A stretch of 64,000 nt of DNA. Source: Clostridium polyendosporum (GTDB lineage Bacteria > Bacillota > Clostridia > Clostridiales > Clostridiaceae). Positions 25,999 to 34,636 of this stretch are shown here, one piece after another; within the stretch, counting starts at the first letter, position 1; every line of letters starts with the position of its first letter. The stretch is from NCBI RefSeq assembly GCF_018332455.1, contig NZ_BOPZ01000006.1, positions 1 to 64,000 of the forward strand, given 5' to 3'. The notes under the pieces were generated by a model. It searched no databases. It was not told the DNA's origin and saw only the letters and a program-made list of their open reading frames with translations. Both the position numbers and the translations under genes were made by a program.

Positions 25999-26727
25999 TT
26001 GATGATAAAATTAGAGAATATTTCATTTACATACAAGAATAAAATAGCTCTTGATAATGTAAATGTCCGTATAGCAGAAGGAGAATCTGTAGCCATTATA
26101 GGTCCAAATGGAAGCGGAAAGTCAACCTTTTTAAAACTATTAAACGCAATTATTTTTCCAAGCAAGGGCAAGTATATATTTGATAATACTGAAATAAATG
26201 AACATACATTAAAGGATATTAAGTTCTTAAAGTTATTTCATAAAAGATTAGGATTTGTATTTCAAAATTCTGATGCCCAGCTATTTTGTTCTACTGTCTT
26301 TGAAGAACTGGCATTTGGACTTATGCAAATGGAACTACCAGAGGAAGAAGTAAATAAAAGAGTAAATGATTGCCTTAATCTTCTTAATATAGATAAGTTA
26401 AAAGATGAACATCCGTATAGTTTAAGCGGAGGAGAAAAGAAAAGAGTTGCAATTGCTAGTGTTTTAGCTATGAATCCGGAAGTAATAACTTTAGATGAAC
26501 CAATGAATGGAATAGATCCAAAAGGAAAAAGATTTTTAAAAGAACTGTTAATAGATCTGAATAAAAGCGGCAAAACTATAATTTGTGCAACTCATGATTT
26601 TGAATATATAGAAGGTGTTTTTAATAGAGCTATTGTATTTTCAGAAGATCATAAAATAATAAGAGACGATAAATATAAAAATATTATAAATAATCAAGAT
26701 TTTCTAAGAAAATATAACATCATATAA
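25999..26727 (+). CDS. cbiO: ECF transporter ATPase (CbiO-like)
   Basis: This 242-residue ATPase has Walker A GPNGSGKST, a Q-loop (FVFQNSDAQLF, the usual ECF/CbiO form), signature LSGGEKKR, Walker B VITLDEP and H-loop His in CATHDFEY. Only one ATPase gene is present, so a homodimer is expected. Two adjacent ATGs (25999 and 26002) both follow AAGGAGAA; the second gives MIKLENI. Confidence 0.9.
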   Translation: MMIKLENISFTYKNKIALDNVNVRIAEGESVAIIGPNGSGKSTFLKLLNAIIFPSKGKYIFDNTEINEHTLKDIKFLKLFHKRLGFVFQNSDAQLFCSTVFEELAFGLMQMELPEEEVNKRVNDCLNLLNIDKLKDEHPYSLSGGEKKRVAIASVLAMNPEVITLDEPMNGIDPKGKRFLKELLIDLNKSGKTIICATHDFEYIEGVFNRAIVFSEDHKIIRDDKYKNIINNQDFLRKYNII

Positions 26728-26793
26728 CTTAACAGTATTAAATGTTGGACAAGATAGCATTTAAAATTCAAACGGTGAGAAGGAGTGATAAAC

Positions 26794-28128
26794 ATGAAGA
26801 TTTTATACTACGATTGTTTCTGTGGAATAAGTGGTGATATGAATTTAGCGGCACTAATAGATTTAGGAGTTCCTAAAGAATATTTAATGCAAGAACTTTC
26901 AAAAATTAACTTAAATTCTGAATATGAAATAAAAATTGAAAGGTCTGGGAAGCTTGGAATAACAGGAACTAGGGTAGACGTTATATTAAAAGACAAATTA
27001 AATGATAAGACACATATTTCAGAGCAGGCTTTACATGAGCATAATCATGAATATACTCATGAGCATAACCATGAATACTCTCATCAAAATAGTAATGAAG
27101 AGAAGCATCATGCTGAAGATAATAATAGTCATAAATGTAGTCACGAAGGGCATGTTCACAACCACGAGCATCATCATAGAAACTTGAAGGATATAGAGGA
27201 AATAATAAACTCAAGTGATTTAAGTGATAAAGTTAAAAAACTTAGTTTAAATATGTTTATGAAGGTTGCAGAAGCAGAAGCAAGGGTTCATGGAAAAACC
27301 TTATATGAAGTACATTTTCACGAGGTAGGAGCTATTGATTCAATTGTAGATATGGTGGGAGCAGCTATTTGTTTAGACTATTTAAAAGTAGATAAAATTA
27401 TTGCATCTCCAGTTCAAGTTGGAGGAGGATTTGTTAAATGCGCTCATGGTCTTATGCCAGTACCAGCTCCTGCAACAGCAGAAATTTTAAAGAATATTCC
27501 TATAAATGCTGGAATCGTACAATTTGAAACGACCACTCCTACTGGGGCAGCAATACTCGCGGCAAACGTTGAAGAATTTACTCAAAAGGTTGATTTCTCA
27601 ATTAAGAAGATAGCATATGGAATAGGTCATAGAGATCTAGAAATTCCAAATGCCTTAAGAGTATATTTAGGTGAGAAGGAAAGTTCTGAAAAAGTAGGAG
27701 AGCAGTATATACTTGAAACTAACATAGATGATATGAATCCAGAAATTTATGGATATGTAGAAGAAAAACTTTTTGAAATAGGAGCCTTAGACGTATTTAA
27801 AACACCTATATTTATGAAAAAGGGAAGGCCAGGGATAAAATTAAGTGTGTTAACTAATGAAAAAGTTGAAAAGGATGTTTTAGAAGTTATTTTTGAAGAA
27901 ACTACGTCAATAGGTGTTAGAAAGTACAAGGTTGAAAAAATAATGCTAAGTAGAGAATTTTCAAAAGTAAAAACAGAGTATGGAGATATTACAATAAAGA
28001 AATCTTATTATAAAGGGAAGCTAGTAAAATATAAACCAGAATATGAAGAATGCAAGACTATAGCAAAAGAAAAAAATATATCTATAGATAAGGTATATAA
28101 GGCTGTTTATAAACAAGATTTAAATTAA
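26794..28128 (+). CDS. larC: LarC, nickel insertion for the nickel-pincer nucleotide
   Basis: This 444-residue protein is the CTP-dependent cyclometallase that inserts Ni into the pincer cofactor. It starts KILYYDCFCGISGDMN and has the conserved HFHEVGAIDSIVD-like and GRPGIKLSVL segments. A His-rich loop at residues 81-130, with over 20 His, should store or deliver Ni2+. In Lactobacillus larC is made by a programmed frameshift; here it is one uninterrupted frame. The frame is open from GTG 26785, but AGGAG at 26781-26785 points to ATG 26794. Confidence 0.9.
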   Translation: MKILYYDCFCGISGDMNLAALIDLGVPKEYLMQELSKINLNSEYEIKIERSGKLGITGTRVDVILKDKLNDKTHISEQALHEHNHEYTHEHNHEYSHQNSNEEKHHAEDNNSHKCSHEGHVHNHEHHHRNLKDIEEIINSSDLSDKVKKLSLNMFMKVAEAEARVHGKTLYEVHFHEVGAIDSIVDMVGAAICLDYLKVDKIIASPVQVGGGFVKCAHGLMPVPAPATAEILKNIPINAGIVQFETTTPTGAAILAANVEEFTQKVDFSIKKIAYGIGHRDLEIPNALRVYLGEKESSEKVGEQYILETNIDDMNPEIYGYVEEKLFEIGALDVFKTPIFMKKGRPGIKLSVLTNEKVEKDVLEVIFEETTSIGVRKYKVEKIMLSREFSKVKTEYGDITIKKSYYKGKLVKYKPEYEECKTIAKEKNISIDKVYKAVYKQDLN

Positions 28129-28155
28129 TGTTATGGGTGAGGGGTGCAAAGATAA

Positions 28156-28980
28156 GTGATAAGCAATGAAAAGTATAATGAATTAATAAAATATCTCAAA
28201 GGTTTAGGAAAAGTAGTTTTAGCATTTTCAGGTGGAGTAGACAGTACTTTTTTACTTAGAGTAGCAAAAGAAGCTCTTGGAGATAATGTAAAAGCAGTGA
28301 CAGTCTTATCACCATATATTCCAAAGTGGGAAATAGCAGAAGCAGAGGAATTAGTTAAAGAATTAGGAGTGAAGCATGAAATTATAGAAGCTCCAATTAT
28401 TGAATCAATTAAATATAATCCAGAAGACAGATGTTACCTTTGTAAGACAGCAGTATTTAATATGATATTAGATTTATCTAGGAGACAAGGGTATGATTGC
28501 GTAATTGATGGAACTAACTTTGATGATATAAGTGATTATAGACCAGGTCTTAAAGCATTAAAGGAATTAGAAGTAAAAAGTCCACTTTTAGAATGCAAAT
28601 TAACTAAAGCAGAGATAAGAGCTTTTTCTAAAGAATTAGGACTTAATACTTGGGACAAGCCACCATATGCTTGTCTTTTGACAAGAATACCTTATGGAAA
28701 TGAATTAAAAGTAGAAGATTTTGAGAAGATTGAAAATGCAGAAAAATATATGATGAGTATAGGGTTTAGAGCTGTTAGAGTAAGATGTCATGGAGATTTA
28801 GCAAGAGTTGAAGTAAGCAGAAATGACAGAAGTAAATTGTTTGATGAAGAGCTTTTAGATACTATTGCTAAAAATATAAAAGAATGCGGATTTAAGTATG
28901 TAACATTAGACTTACAAGGATATAGAGTAGGGAGCTTCAATGAAACTATAATGAAAAATTTAGATGAGCAAAATAAATAA
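28156..28980 (+). CDS. larE: LarE, ATP-dependent sulfur transferase of nickel-pincer synthesis
   Basis: This 274-residue PP-loop enzyme has SGGVDS at residues 25-30 for AMP activation of the carboxylate. In the family a Cys in a KPPYACL-type motif is the sulfur donor; here this is Cys173. An extra pair, Cys93 and Cys96 (DRCYLCKT), is present. With Cys173 it could support the cluster-type catalytic version described for some LarE proteins rather than the sacrificial one; which applies is uncertain. The start is GTG 28156, and the gene is tightly linked to larC and larB. Confidence 0.9.
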   Translation: MISNEKYNELIKYLKGLGKVVLAFSGGVDSTFLLRVAKEALGDNVKAVTVLSPYIPKWEIAEAEELVKELGVKHEIIEAPIIESIKYNPEDRCYLCKTAVFNMILDLSRRQGYDCVIDGTNFDDISDYRPGLKALKELEVKSPLLECKLTKAEIRAFSKELGLNTWDKPPYACLLTRIPYGNELKVEDFEKIENAEKYMMSIGFRAVRVRCHGDLARVEVSRNDRSKLFDEELLDTIAKNIKECGFKYVTLDLQGYRVGSFNETIMKNLDEQNK

Positions 28981-29049
28981 AAAGATTGCTAAGATTAAAT
29001 TTAAAGGGTGTAATAAATAGTTAATAAGAATCTTAGGAGGATAAAGCTA

Positions 29050-29796
29050 GTGAATAAAGAAGAAATTAAAGTTTTATTAGAAGGTGTTAAAGATAATAAA
29101 ATAAACGTACAGCAAGCTCTTGAAAGATTAGAAGATTTACCTTTTAAAGATTTAGGTTTCGCTAAAATAGATAATCATAGAGAAATTAGAGTTGGTTATC
29201 CAGAAGTAATATATTGTGAAGGAAAGACAGTAGATCAAGTTAGAGATATTATTAAATTTATGCTTACAAAAAATAATAATATATTAGGAACTAGGGCTAA
29301 TGAAGAAATGTATAATGCAGTAAAGGAAATATGTGAAGAAGCAGAATATAATAAACTTGGACGAACAATAATTATTAAGAAAAAGGAACAGCCTCTTACA
29401 GAGAGTTATATAGCGATAGTTGCAGCAGGTACTTCTGATTTACCTGTTGTAGAAGAAGCATTTGAAACTGCTAAAATATTAGGAAATAGAGTTGAAAAAA
29501 TAACTGATGTTGGTGTTGCTGGTATACACAGACTTTTTTCAAGATTAGATGTTATTAGAGGAGCAAAAGTTGTTATAGCGATTGCGGGAATGGAAGGAGC
29601 TTTAGCTAGTGTTATAGGCGGCCTTGTGGACAAACCTGTGATAGCAGTTCCAACAAGTGTTGGCTATGGAGCAAACTTTGGAGGAATTGCAGCTTTATTG
29701 TCAATGTTAAATAGTTGTGCAAGTGGTGTTAGTGTAGTAAATATAGATAATGGATTTGGTGCAGCGTATAATGCTAGTATAATTAATAAGCTATAA
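29050..29796 (+). CDS. larB: LarB, NaAD carboxylase/hydrolase of nickel-pincer synthesis
   Basis: This 248-residue protein has a variable N-terminal helical domain and a C-terminal PurE-like domain (IAVAAGTSDLPVVEEA, GVAGIHRLFS, AIAGMEGALASVIGGL). LarB carboxylates nicotinic acid adenine dinucleotide and releases AMP, the first step of the cofactor. It starts at GTG 29050 after AGGAGG at 29036-29041. It is the last gene of the operon. No larA-like racemase follows, so the cofactor must serve an enzyme encoded elsewhere. Confidence 0.9.
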   Translation: MNKEEIKVLLEGVKDNKINVQQALERLEDLPFKDLGFAKIDNHREIRVGYPEVIYCEGKTVDQVRDIIKFMLTKNNNILGTRANEEMYNAVKEICEEAEYNKLGRTIIIKKKEQPLTESYIAIVAAGTSDLPVVEEAFETAKILGNRVEKITDVGVAGIHRLFSRLDVIRGAKVVIAIAGMEGALASVIGGLVDKPVIAVPTSVGYGANFGGIAALLSMLNSCASGVSVVNIDNGFGAAYNASIINKL

Positions 29797-30062
29797 GTCA
29801 AATACGACTATAAAATTAAAGTCTACGAAAATGCAATTTTAAAAAAGAACTTATTTAACTGTGGATATGTGACTAAGTTGCTATCTTAAGTAGTTTAGTC
29901 AAGCTTCGTATATATTTAGGATTATTCTCAAGATCATTTAATGACTTGCATGTCAGAAAAAAATCTAATAAAAGAAATAATTCAAATAAGAAAAGAAAGA
30001 CAAGCTTAAAATTAAAAACAACATAAAAAAAATAAATTATAAAATTTTGAGAGGTATCAATT

Positions 30063-30374
30063 ATGGTGAAAATTAGATTATTTTGTGCAACTGGAATGTC
30101 AACAAGTATGTTAGTACCAAGAATGAAGAAAGCAGCAGAAGTAAAAGGGATAGAAGTAGATATTGAAGCATTTCCAGAACATCAAATGTTAGACCATTTA
30201 GATAAATTAGATTTAGCATTGCTTGCACCACAAGTAGGATATACTCTTCCAAATTCTAAGAAAATTTGTGGACAAGCAGAAGTACCAATAGAAGTAATAC
30301 CAACTGTAGATTTCGGTATGATGAATGGAGAAAAAGTTTTAGATTTTGCTTTAAAGCTAATTGGAAACAAATAA
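30063..30374 (+). CDS. Orphan PTS IIB component, lactose/cellobiose type
   Basis: This 103-residue protein has the phosphoryl-acceptor Cys in IRLFCATGMSTSMLV (Cys8) and the fold of the lactose/cellobiose IIB family. It should carry phosphate from IIA to a sugar bound by IIC. No IIA or IIC lies nearby, so it is an orphan that may partner with proteins encoded elsewhere or act in regulation. GAGAGG precedes the ATG. The 29797-30062 gap before it contains no gene or clear terminator. Confidence 0.85.
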   Translation: MVKIRLFCATGMSTSMLVPRMKKAAEVKGIEVDIEAFPEHQMLDHLDKLDLALLAPQVGYTLPNSKKICGQAEVPIEVIPTVDFGMMNGEKVLDFALKLIGNK

Positions 30375-30528
30375 GAGATTTTTGAATAAAGCTTTTAGGG
30401 ACAAAGTTGTCAGAATGAAATTGTAGAAACTTTACTAGCTGTTTGGAATCCAAGTAAAGGTTTATTTCTGTTTGGTTGCTGTACGTCAATCGTGAGAAAC
30501 TCGCAGAGCGTGTTTTGGGGGTTTACTC

Positions 30529-30559
30529 TTAACTTAGAGTCAACTCCAAGTATTATAAT
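30529..30559 (+). promoter_or_regulatory. MerR/AdhR-type promoter-operator 9
   Basis: TTAACT, a 19-bp spacer containing TAGAGTCAACTCCA, and TATAAT, with GGAGG following at 30571-30575. It drives only a dead merR fragment. 30375-30528 is empty. Confidence 0.75.
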
Positions 30560-30584
30560 GTTGGATATAAGGAGGTGAAAGCGC

Positions 30585-30626
30585 ATGACGATTGCAGAAG
30601 TAAGTGAAAATTTGATATTTCATCAG
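30585..30626 (+). pseudogene. Fourth merR copy, 5' remnant
   Basis: ATGACGATTGCAGAAGTAAG matches the start of regulators 2 and 3. One base is lost after GTGAAAA and the sequence then runs into a terminator. Only about 14 codons remain. Confidence 0.85.
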
Positions 30627-30660
30627 AGGGGCATCCCATAAAGAAAAGGGATGCCCTTTA
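30627..30660 (+). terminator. Terminator of the GGGCATC-GATGCCC family
   Basis: The arms AGGGGCATCCC and GGGATGCCCT are separated by a 10-11-base A-rich loop, with a T-rich tail. Related hairpins are at 33335, 46080, 49927 and 52919. Confidence 0.85.
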
Positions 30661-30678
30661 CTTAAGGATTATACAGAG

Positions 30679-30715
30679 GACTGGATCCTGTATTGAACAG
30701 GATCCAGTCTTTTTA
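30679..30715 (+). terminator. Rho-independent terminator
   Basis: The arms GACTGGATCCTG and CAGGATCCAGTC are perfect and are followed by TTTTT. It lies between the merR remnant and the convergent lipid kinase gene. Confidence 0.85.
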
Positions 30716-30723
30716 ACTTTTTC

Positions 30724-31620
30724 TTAGTTCTTTTCATTCTTTTTTAACGGGAAAACCAGTTTGATTCCATCAGATATAATATCAAAAGCCGCTTCTGTTG
30801 TCCTGAAAATTTCGCCATCAATGTTCAAAAGGAAGCTTTCCTGAGAATTTATTTTAACTTTTTTTGATTTAGAATAGGTAACCTCTTTTATTGACTCATG
30901 TGTACCTTTAATTAACTTGGGGAACAAGAAAATAATTCTGAATGGATTAGCTTTATCAATGTGGTAAATATCAAGATATCCGTCATTGAGCTCAGCTAAT
31001 GGAGCAATCTTCATTCCTCCACCGTAATACTTGCCATTAGCAACAGCCAATAACAAGGTTTCCTTATGATAGTCCCCCTTGTCAGTACTTATTTTGCATT
31101 TAAAGCTTTTATATTTGAATAGAGTATAAAAAACTCCCGCCACATAAGTTGACATGCCATTAAAAAGAGGTAGCTTCTTGAATCTGTCCGAATTAAAGAC
31201 AACCTCAGCATCGATTCCCGCAGATGCAACACTTAAAAAATAACGGCCATTTACTTTTCCAATATCTATGTATTTTTCTTTTCCTTTTATAGTTCTGTAC
31301 AGCAGGCTTTCGTCAGAGCTGGCATCAATATTTCTGAAAAAGTCGTTTCCGGTTCCTGAAGGAATTACAGCAAGACTGCTTGAACTGTTGACTATACCAT
31401 TCAAAACTTCATTTAAAGTTCCATCACCGCCAATTGAATACACCCTGTAATTATTAGTGGTCACATATTCTCTTGCTATCCTTTCGGCATCACCTGGTCC
31501 TTTTGTAAATTCTATATAATAAGGATCTTCCTTATGCCTGAAATATTCTCTTACAACTTCAGCATATTTAATTCCTTTTCCTTTACCGGCAGCTGGATTA
31601 ATAATAAATAAATGGTTCAT
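30724..31620 (-). CDS. Diacylglycerol kinase-family lipid kinase
   Basis: This 298-residue enzyme has the catalytic-domain motifs FIINPAAGKGKG, SIGGDGTLNEVLNG and IPSGTGNDFFR, with the nucleotide-binding GGDGT and the metal-linked residues of the DagK/YegS/BmrU family. It should phosphorylate a membrane lipid such as diacylglycerol, at the cytoplasmic face. It is monocistronic, transcribed leftward, and has an upstream gap of about 100 bp. AAAGAGG precedes the start. The lipid specificity is not predictable. Confidence 0.9.
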   Translation of the reverse strand: MNHLFIINPAAGKGKGIKYAEVVREYFRHKEDPYYIEFTKGPGDAERIAREYVTTNNYRVYSIGGDGTLNEVLNGIVNSSSSLAVIPSGTGNDFFRNIDASSDESLLYRTIKGKEKYIDIGKVNGRYFLSVASAGIDAEVVFNSDRFKKLPLFNGMSTYVAGVFYTLFKYKSFKCKISTDKGDYHKETLLLAVANGKYYGGGMKIAPLAELNDGYLDIYHIDKANPFRIIFLFPKLIKGTHESIKEVTYSKSKKVKINSQESFLLNIDGEIFRTTEAAFDIISDGIKLVFPLKKNEKN

Positions 31621-31721
31621 CTTTAGCCTCTTTTCAAAATTTTATAAAGTAAATAATACAGATTCTTTAATATAATAGTCTAAAAGTTTAGCAGCGGTTT
31701 TAAAGTCTACTCCGCATGATT

Positions 31722-32333
31722 TCATTTAAAATCTAGTCTATACACTAAAAAACTCTGACGAGGATCATTATCATATAAATAAGGTAATTTTATTTCATCC
31801 AAAAGTACAAATGAGGTATTGTTTTCTAGGAAGTATATATAATCATCTGATGGATAATATAATATAACATCTACTGTTCTTTCATATTCTTCCACAGAAA
31901 TTAAAATATTTCTTATTACCTTTATAAATATTTGTATAGAAAAAGGGTTAAAGAAGTAAAATTTATTATCTGACGGATTTATATTATATTCTTCTGCAAA
32001 GCAATTTAAAAAATTAATACTATTTGTTTTCTTTTTATGTTTTTTTAAATAATCTATTTTGTTATCAACAGCTTTCTTATAGAAAAAGGTATTCATTTCT
32101 ATACCTGTAACAGTGGAGTGAAAAAAGTGATTTATGTAAAAGTTAAGCCTTCCTTTGCCACACCCAAAATCAACTATACAATCTTCTGCTGTAAATATAT
32201 ATTTTTTAGATAATATTTCTAATGCAGAGTATGAGGTTGGTTCATATCGATTATAATGCATTGATTCATTAAAGATTTTTTGTTCCCCTGAGGTTTTTAT
32301 ATTAAATAATTTTTCATAATATTGTTCGTCCAT
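31722..32333 (-). CDS. Class I SAM-dependent methyltransferase-like protein
   Basis: This 203-residue protein has a Rossmann methyltransferase core: IVDFGCGKGRLNFYI (SAM loop), GIEMN (acidic residue after strand 2), and FFNPFSIQIFIKVI in the catalytic region. It resembles small clostridial methyltransferases of unknown substrate. It reads leftward upstream of the lipid kinase, separated by ~100 bp, and has its own start with a weak ribosome site. The gap 32334-32508 contains the divergent promoters. Confidence 0.75.
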   Translation of the reverse strand: MDEQYYEKLFNIKTSGEQKIFNESMHYNRYEPTSYSALEILSKKYIFTAEDCIVDFGCGKGRLNFYINHFFHSTVTGIEMNTFFYKKAVDNKIDYLKKHKKKTNSINFLNCFAEEYNINPSDNKFYFFNPFSIQIFIKVIRNILISVEEYERTVDVILYYPSDDYIYFLENNTSFVLLDEIKLPYLYDNDPRQSFLVYRLDFK

Positions 32334-32517
32334 TATAGTTTTCCTCTAACTTTAAATTTTACGTAAGTTTAAATAACTACCTTAAATTATATAATTATAA
32401 AAAACATAGAACAAGTAAGAAATTTAGCAAGTTTAGTCATAATACTCTTATATTACGTTTTAGTAACTTGAATAATTTTCAGCTTTTTGTGTCATCTTTT
32501 AAATAAAGGTGGTGATT

Positions 32518-33015
32518 ATGTTGCATCATAACGATGTAAAGGGTAAAAGATTAAACTTGCTTCTTTTCAGTGGAGAATATGATAAAGCATTAGCAGTGCT
32601 AACTATTGCAAATGCTGCAAGAGAACTTGGTGTTGAGGTAACTATATTTTGTGCTTTTTGGGGGCTGTTCATTTTAAGAGACCCTGAAAAAATGACGTTA
32701 GAAGATAAGACAGCGTATGAGAAAATGTTTAGTACAATGACTCCTAAAGGACCAGAGGAACTTCCTTTATCAAAAATGAACATAGCTGGTATAGGTAAGG
32801 CAATGCTTGAGGAAATGATGGAAGATGCAGAAGCTCCAAGACTTATAGACTTTTTAAAAGGAGCAAGAAAAAAAGGAGTTAAATTCTATGGATGTAAAAT
32901 GTCTGTAGAAGTTATGGGGTTTAAACAAGAAGAGTTTATCCCAGAATTTGAAGTTATAACTGCCGCAGACTATTTAGAGGATGCTTTAAATTCAGATATG
33001 CAGCTCTTTGTGTAA
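32518..33015 (+). CDS. DsrE/DsrF-like (peroxiredoxin-family) protein
   Basis: This 165-residue protein of the DsrE/F/H-like family starts LNLLLFSGEYDKALAVLTIA and has a Cys in FCAFWGLF and another in FYGCKMSVEVMG, the position of the sulfur-relay Cys in DrsE-like proteins. It may take part in sulfur or persulfide handling, or in membrane-linked reactions. The start is ATG 32518, because AAAGGTGG at 32505-32512 lies at the proper distance. The upstream GTGs overlap that site. A broken FAD-enzyme tail follows at 33059. Confidence 0.75.
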   Translation: MLHHNDVKGKRLNLLLFSGEYDKALAVLTIANAARELGVEVTIFCAFWGLFILRDPEKMTLEDKTAYEKMFSTMTPKGPEELPLSKMNIAGIGKAMLEEMMEDAEAPRLIDFLKGARKKGVKFYGCKMSVEVMGFKQEEFIPEFEVITAADYLEDALNSDMQLFV

Positions 33016-33058
33016 AGAAAACTAGAAGGATTTTACTTAGTAAAGTTCTTCTAGTTAA

Positions 33059-33322
33059 ATTAGGAGTAAAAACGCCGTAAGGCTTGCTTTAGGAATGCCG
33101 CTTTTGATATTACCAAGATCTATTGTTATAGGTGACTTAATGCTTATGTAAATGAAAAGGCTGCTGCTAGAGAAGGAAGAATGAACAGATATACTTTCAC
33201 AGGGGCAGAGTACTTTAAGAGAATGAAGGAAGTAGGTTTATATACTACTAATGTTAATGAAATAGAAATAAGAATTAGGAAGCTAAATCTTGATAGAGTT
33301 TTCAATACTAGGTTAATATGAA
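33059..33322 (+). pseudogene. Tail of a probable FAD-dependent oxidoreductase (copy 1)
   Basis: The bases match, with frameshifts and stops, the better-preserved fragment at 49450-49767 (RLALGMPLLILPRS...YFKRMKEVGLYTTN). The gene upstream is gone. The FAD-enzyme identity is a guess from the AGHNAVRLALG motif in the 49-kb copy. A GGGCATC-type terminator follows directly. Confidence 0.55.
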
Positions 33323-33334
33323 AGTAGAATTCAG

Positions 33335-33368
33335 AAGGGCATCTCATAAGAAAAAGGGATGCCTTTTA
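33335..33368 (+). terminator. Terminator of the GGGCATC-GATGCC family
   Basis: AAGGGCATC pairs with GATGCCTTT (one G-T pair) around CTCATAAGAAAAAGG. It forms one unit with the preceding gene tail; the unit recurs at 49.9 and 52.9 kb. 33369-33562 contains no gene. Confidence 0.75.
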
Positions 33369-33562
33369 CGGCTGTAGGTGTAATGGAGTAAGGATACAGT
33401 AGTAAGATATTTGTTCATTAGATTAATTATAAAAACTATTATTTAGGTAAAAATAAGACCGCAATATTCAATAGGAAATGTTGTTACATGTATCCAAAGT
33501 AAAAACAAGTCAGTATGAGGGAGTAAAGTCTTTTATGACTTATAGAATAAGGGAGTGAGTTT

Positions 33563-34228
33563 GTGTCGTTAATAACATTTGAGGACATAAAAAATAATAA
33601 AGAAATTAAAACTTATGTAGAAGCAGGTGATGAACATCTACGTATAAAAGGATATACTAAGCATGATTTTGATCATGTAACAAAGGTGGGAGAAACGGCA
33701 AGTGGGATATTAGAAAGCTTAGGTTTTAGTGAAAGAGAAGTTGAACTTGCTAAAATTTCAGCATATATTCATGACATTGGCAATATGGTAAATAGACAAG
33801 AACATGCACAAACTGGAGCGTGCATTTGCTTTAATATTTTAACTAGACTTGGTATGGAGCCAGAAGAAATAGCTATTATAGTATCTTCTATTGGAAATCA
33901 TGATGAAGAGGTAGGACTTCCTGTAAATCCAGTTGCAGCAGCATTAATATTAGGTGATAAAACTGATGTAAGAAGATCAAGAGTAAGAAATAATGATTTT
34001 GCAACTTTTGACATACATGATAGAGTAAATTACGCTGTAGAAGAAGCAAATGTAAAGGTAGATGGAGTAAATAGAAGCATCGAGTTAGTGCTAACAATAG
34101 ATACTTCTATATGTCCTTTAATGGACTATTTTGAAATATTCCTTAGTCGTATGCTACTTTGCAGAAAAGCAGCAGATTTTTTAAATAGTAAATTTAATCT
34201 AATAATTAATAGAACAAAAATGTTATAA
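33563..34228 (+). CDS. HD-domain phosphohydrolase
   Basis: This 221-residue HD protein has the metal-binding set: His in KHDFDHVTKV, HD in SAYIHDIGNM, further His in RQEHAQTG and GNHDEE, and an Asp in LILGDKTDV. It should hydrolyse nucleotides or a signalling phosphoester; the substrate is unknown. It starts at GTG 33563 after AGGGAG at 33549-33554. It is a single gene with no obvious partner. Confidence 0.8.
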   Translation: MSLITFEDIKNNKEIKTYVEAGDEHLRIKGYTKHDFDHVTKVGETASGILESLGFSEREVELAKISAYIHDIGNMVNRQEHAQTGACICFNILTRLGMEPEEIAIIVSSIGNHDEEVGLPVNPVAAALILGDKTDVRRSRVRNNDFATFDIHDRVNYAVEEANVKVDGVNRSIELVLTIDTSICPLMDYFEIFLSRMLLCRKAADFLNSKFNLIINRTKML

Positions 34229-34233
34229 CATTG

Positions 34234-34520
34234 TATATATTATCGCGGGTTTTTATATCATAAAGTAAATGTAGAGTTTCTTCTGAATAAAGAAATCTTT
34301 CATTGTTAATTATATTATTGATATTTCTATTTACATATTTATCAATATCATAAATAGAGGTATCAAGTTCAAAATAATAAAGGTTACTAAACTAATGTTT
34401 TATTAAGCAGAGGTTTGAATCAAATTAACGAATACATATGAGAATATAGAGGTGCAATATCTAAAAGTTCTAAATATTCATCATAAAAATATTTAGTTTC
34501 AGGATTAAATACTCTTATTT
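34234..34520 (-). pseudogene. Decayed gene of unknown identity
   Basis: On the minus strand two open stretches in different frames look like former protein: NPETKYFYDEYLELLDIAPL near 34430-34514 and YYFELDTSIYDIDKYVNRN near 34320-34385. Stops interrupt them. There is no intact start. I cannot assign a family. 34521-34636 has nothing recognisable. Confidence 0.3.
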
Positions 34521-34636
34521 AAAAATTTTAAGATTATTATTTATATATTAAGTTTTAAGATCAAAAATACAGACATATTATAAATTAGTTACTATGCTTA
34601 AATAAAATGTATTTTTGATGAAGGATATAAATCGAT

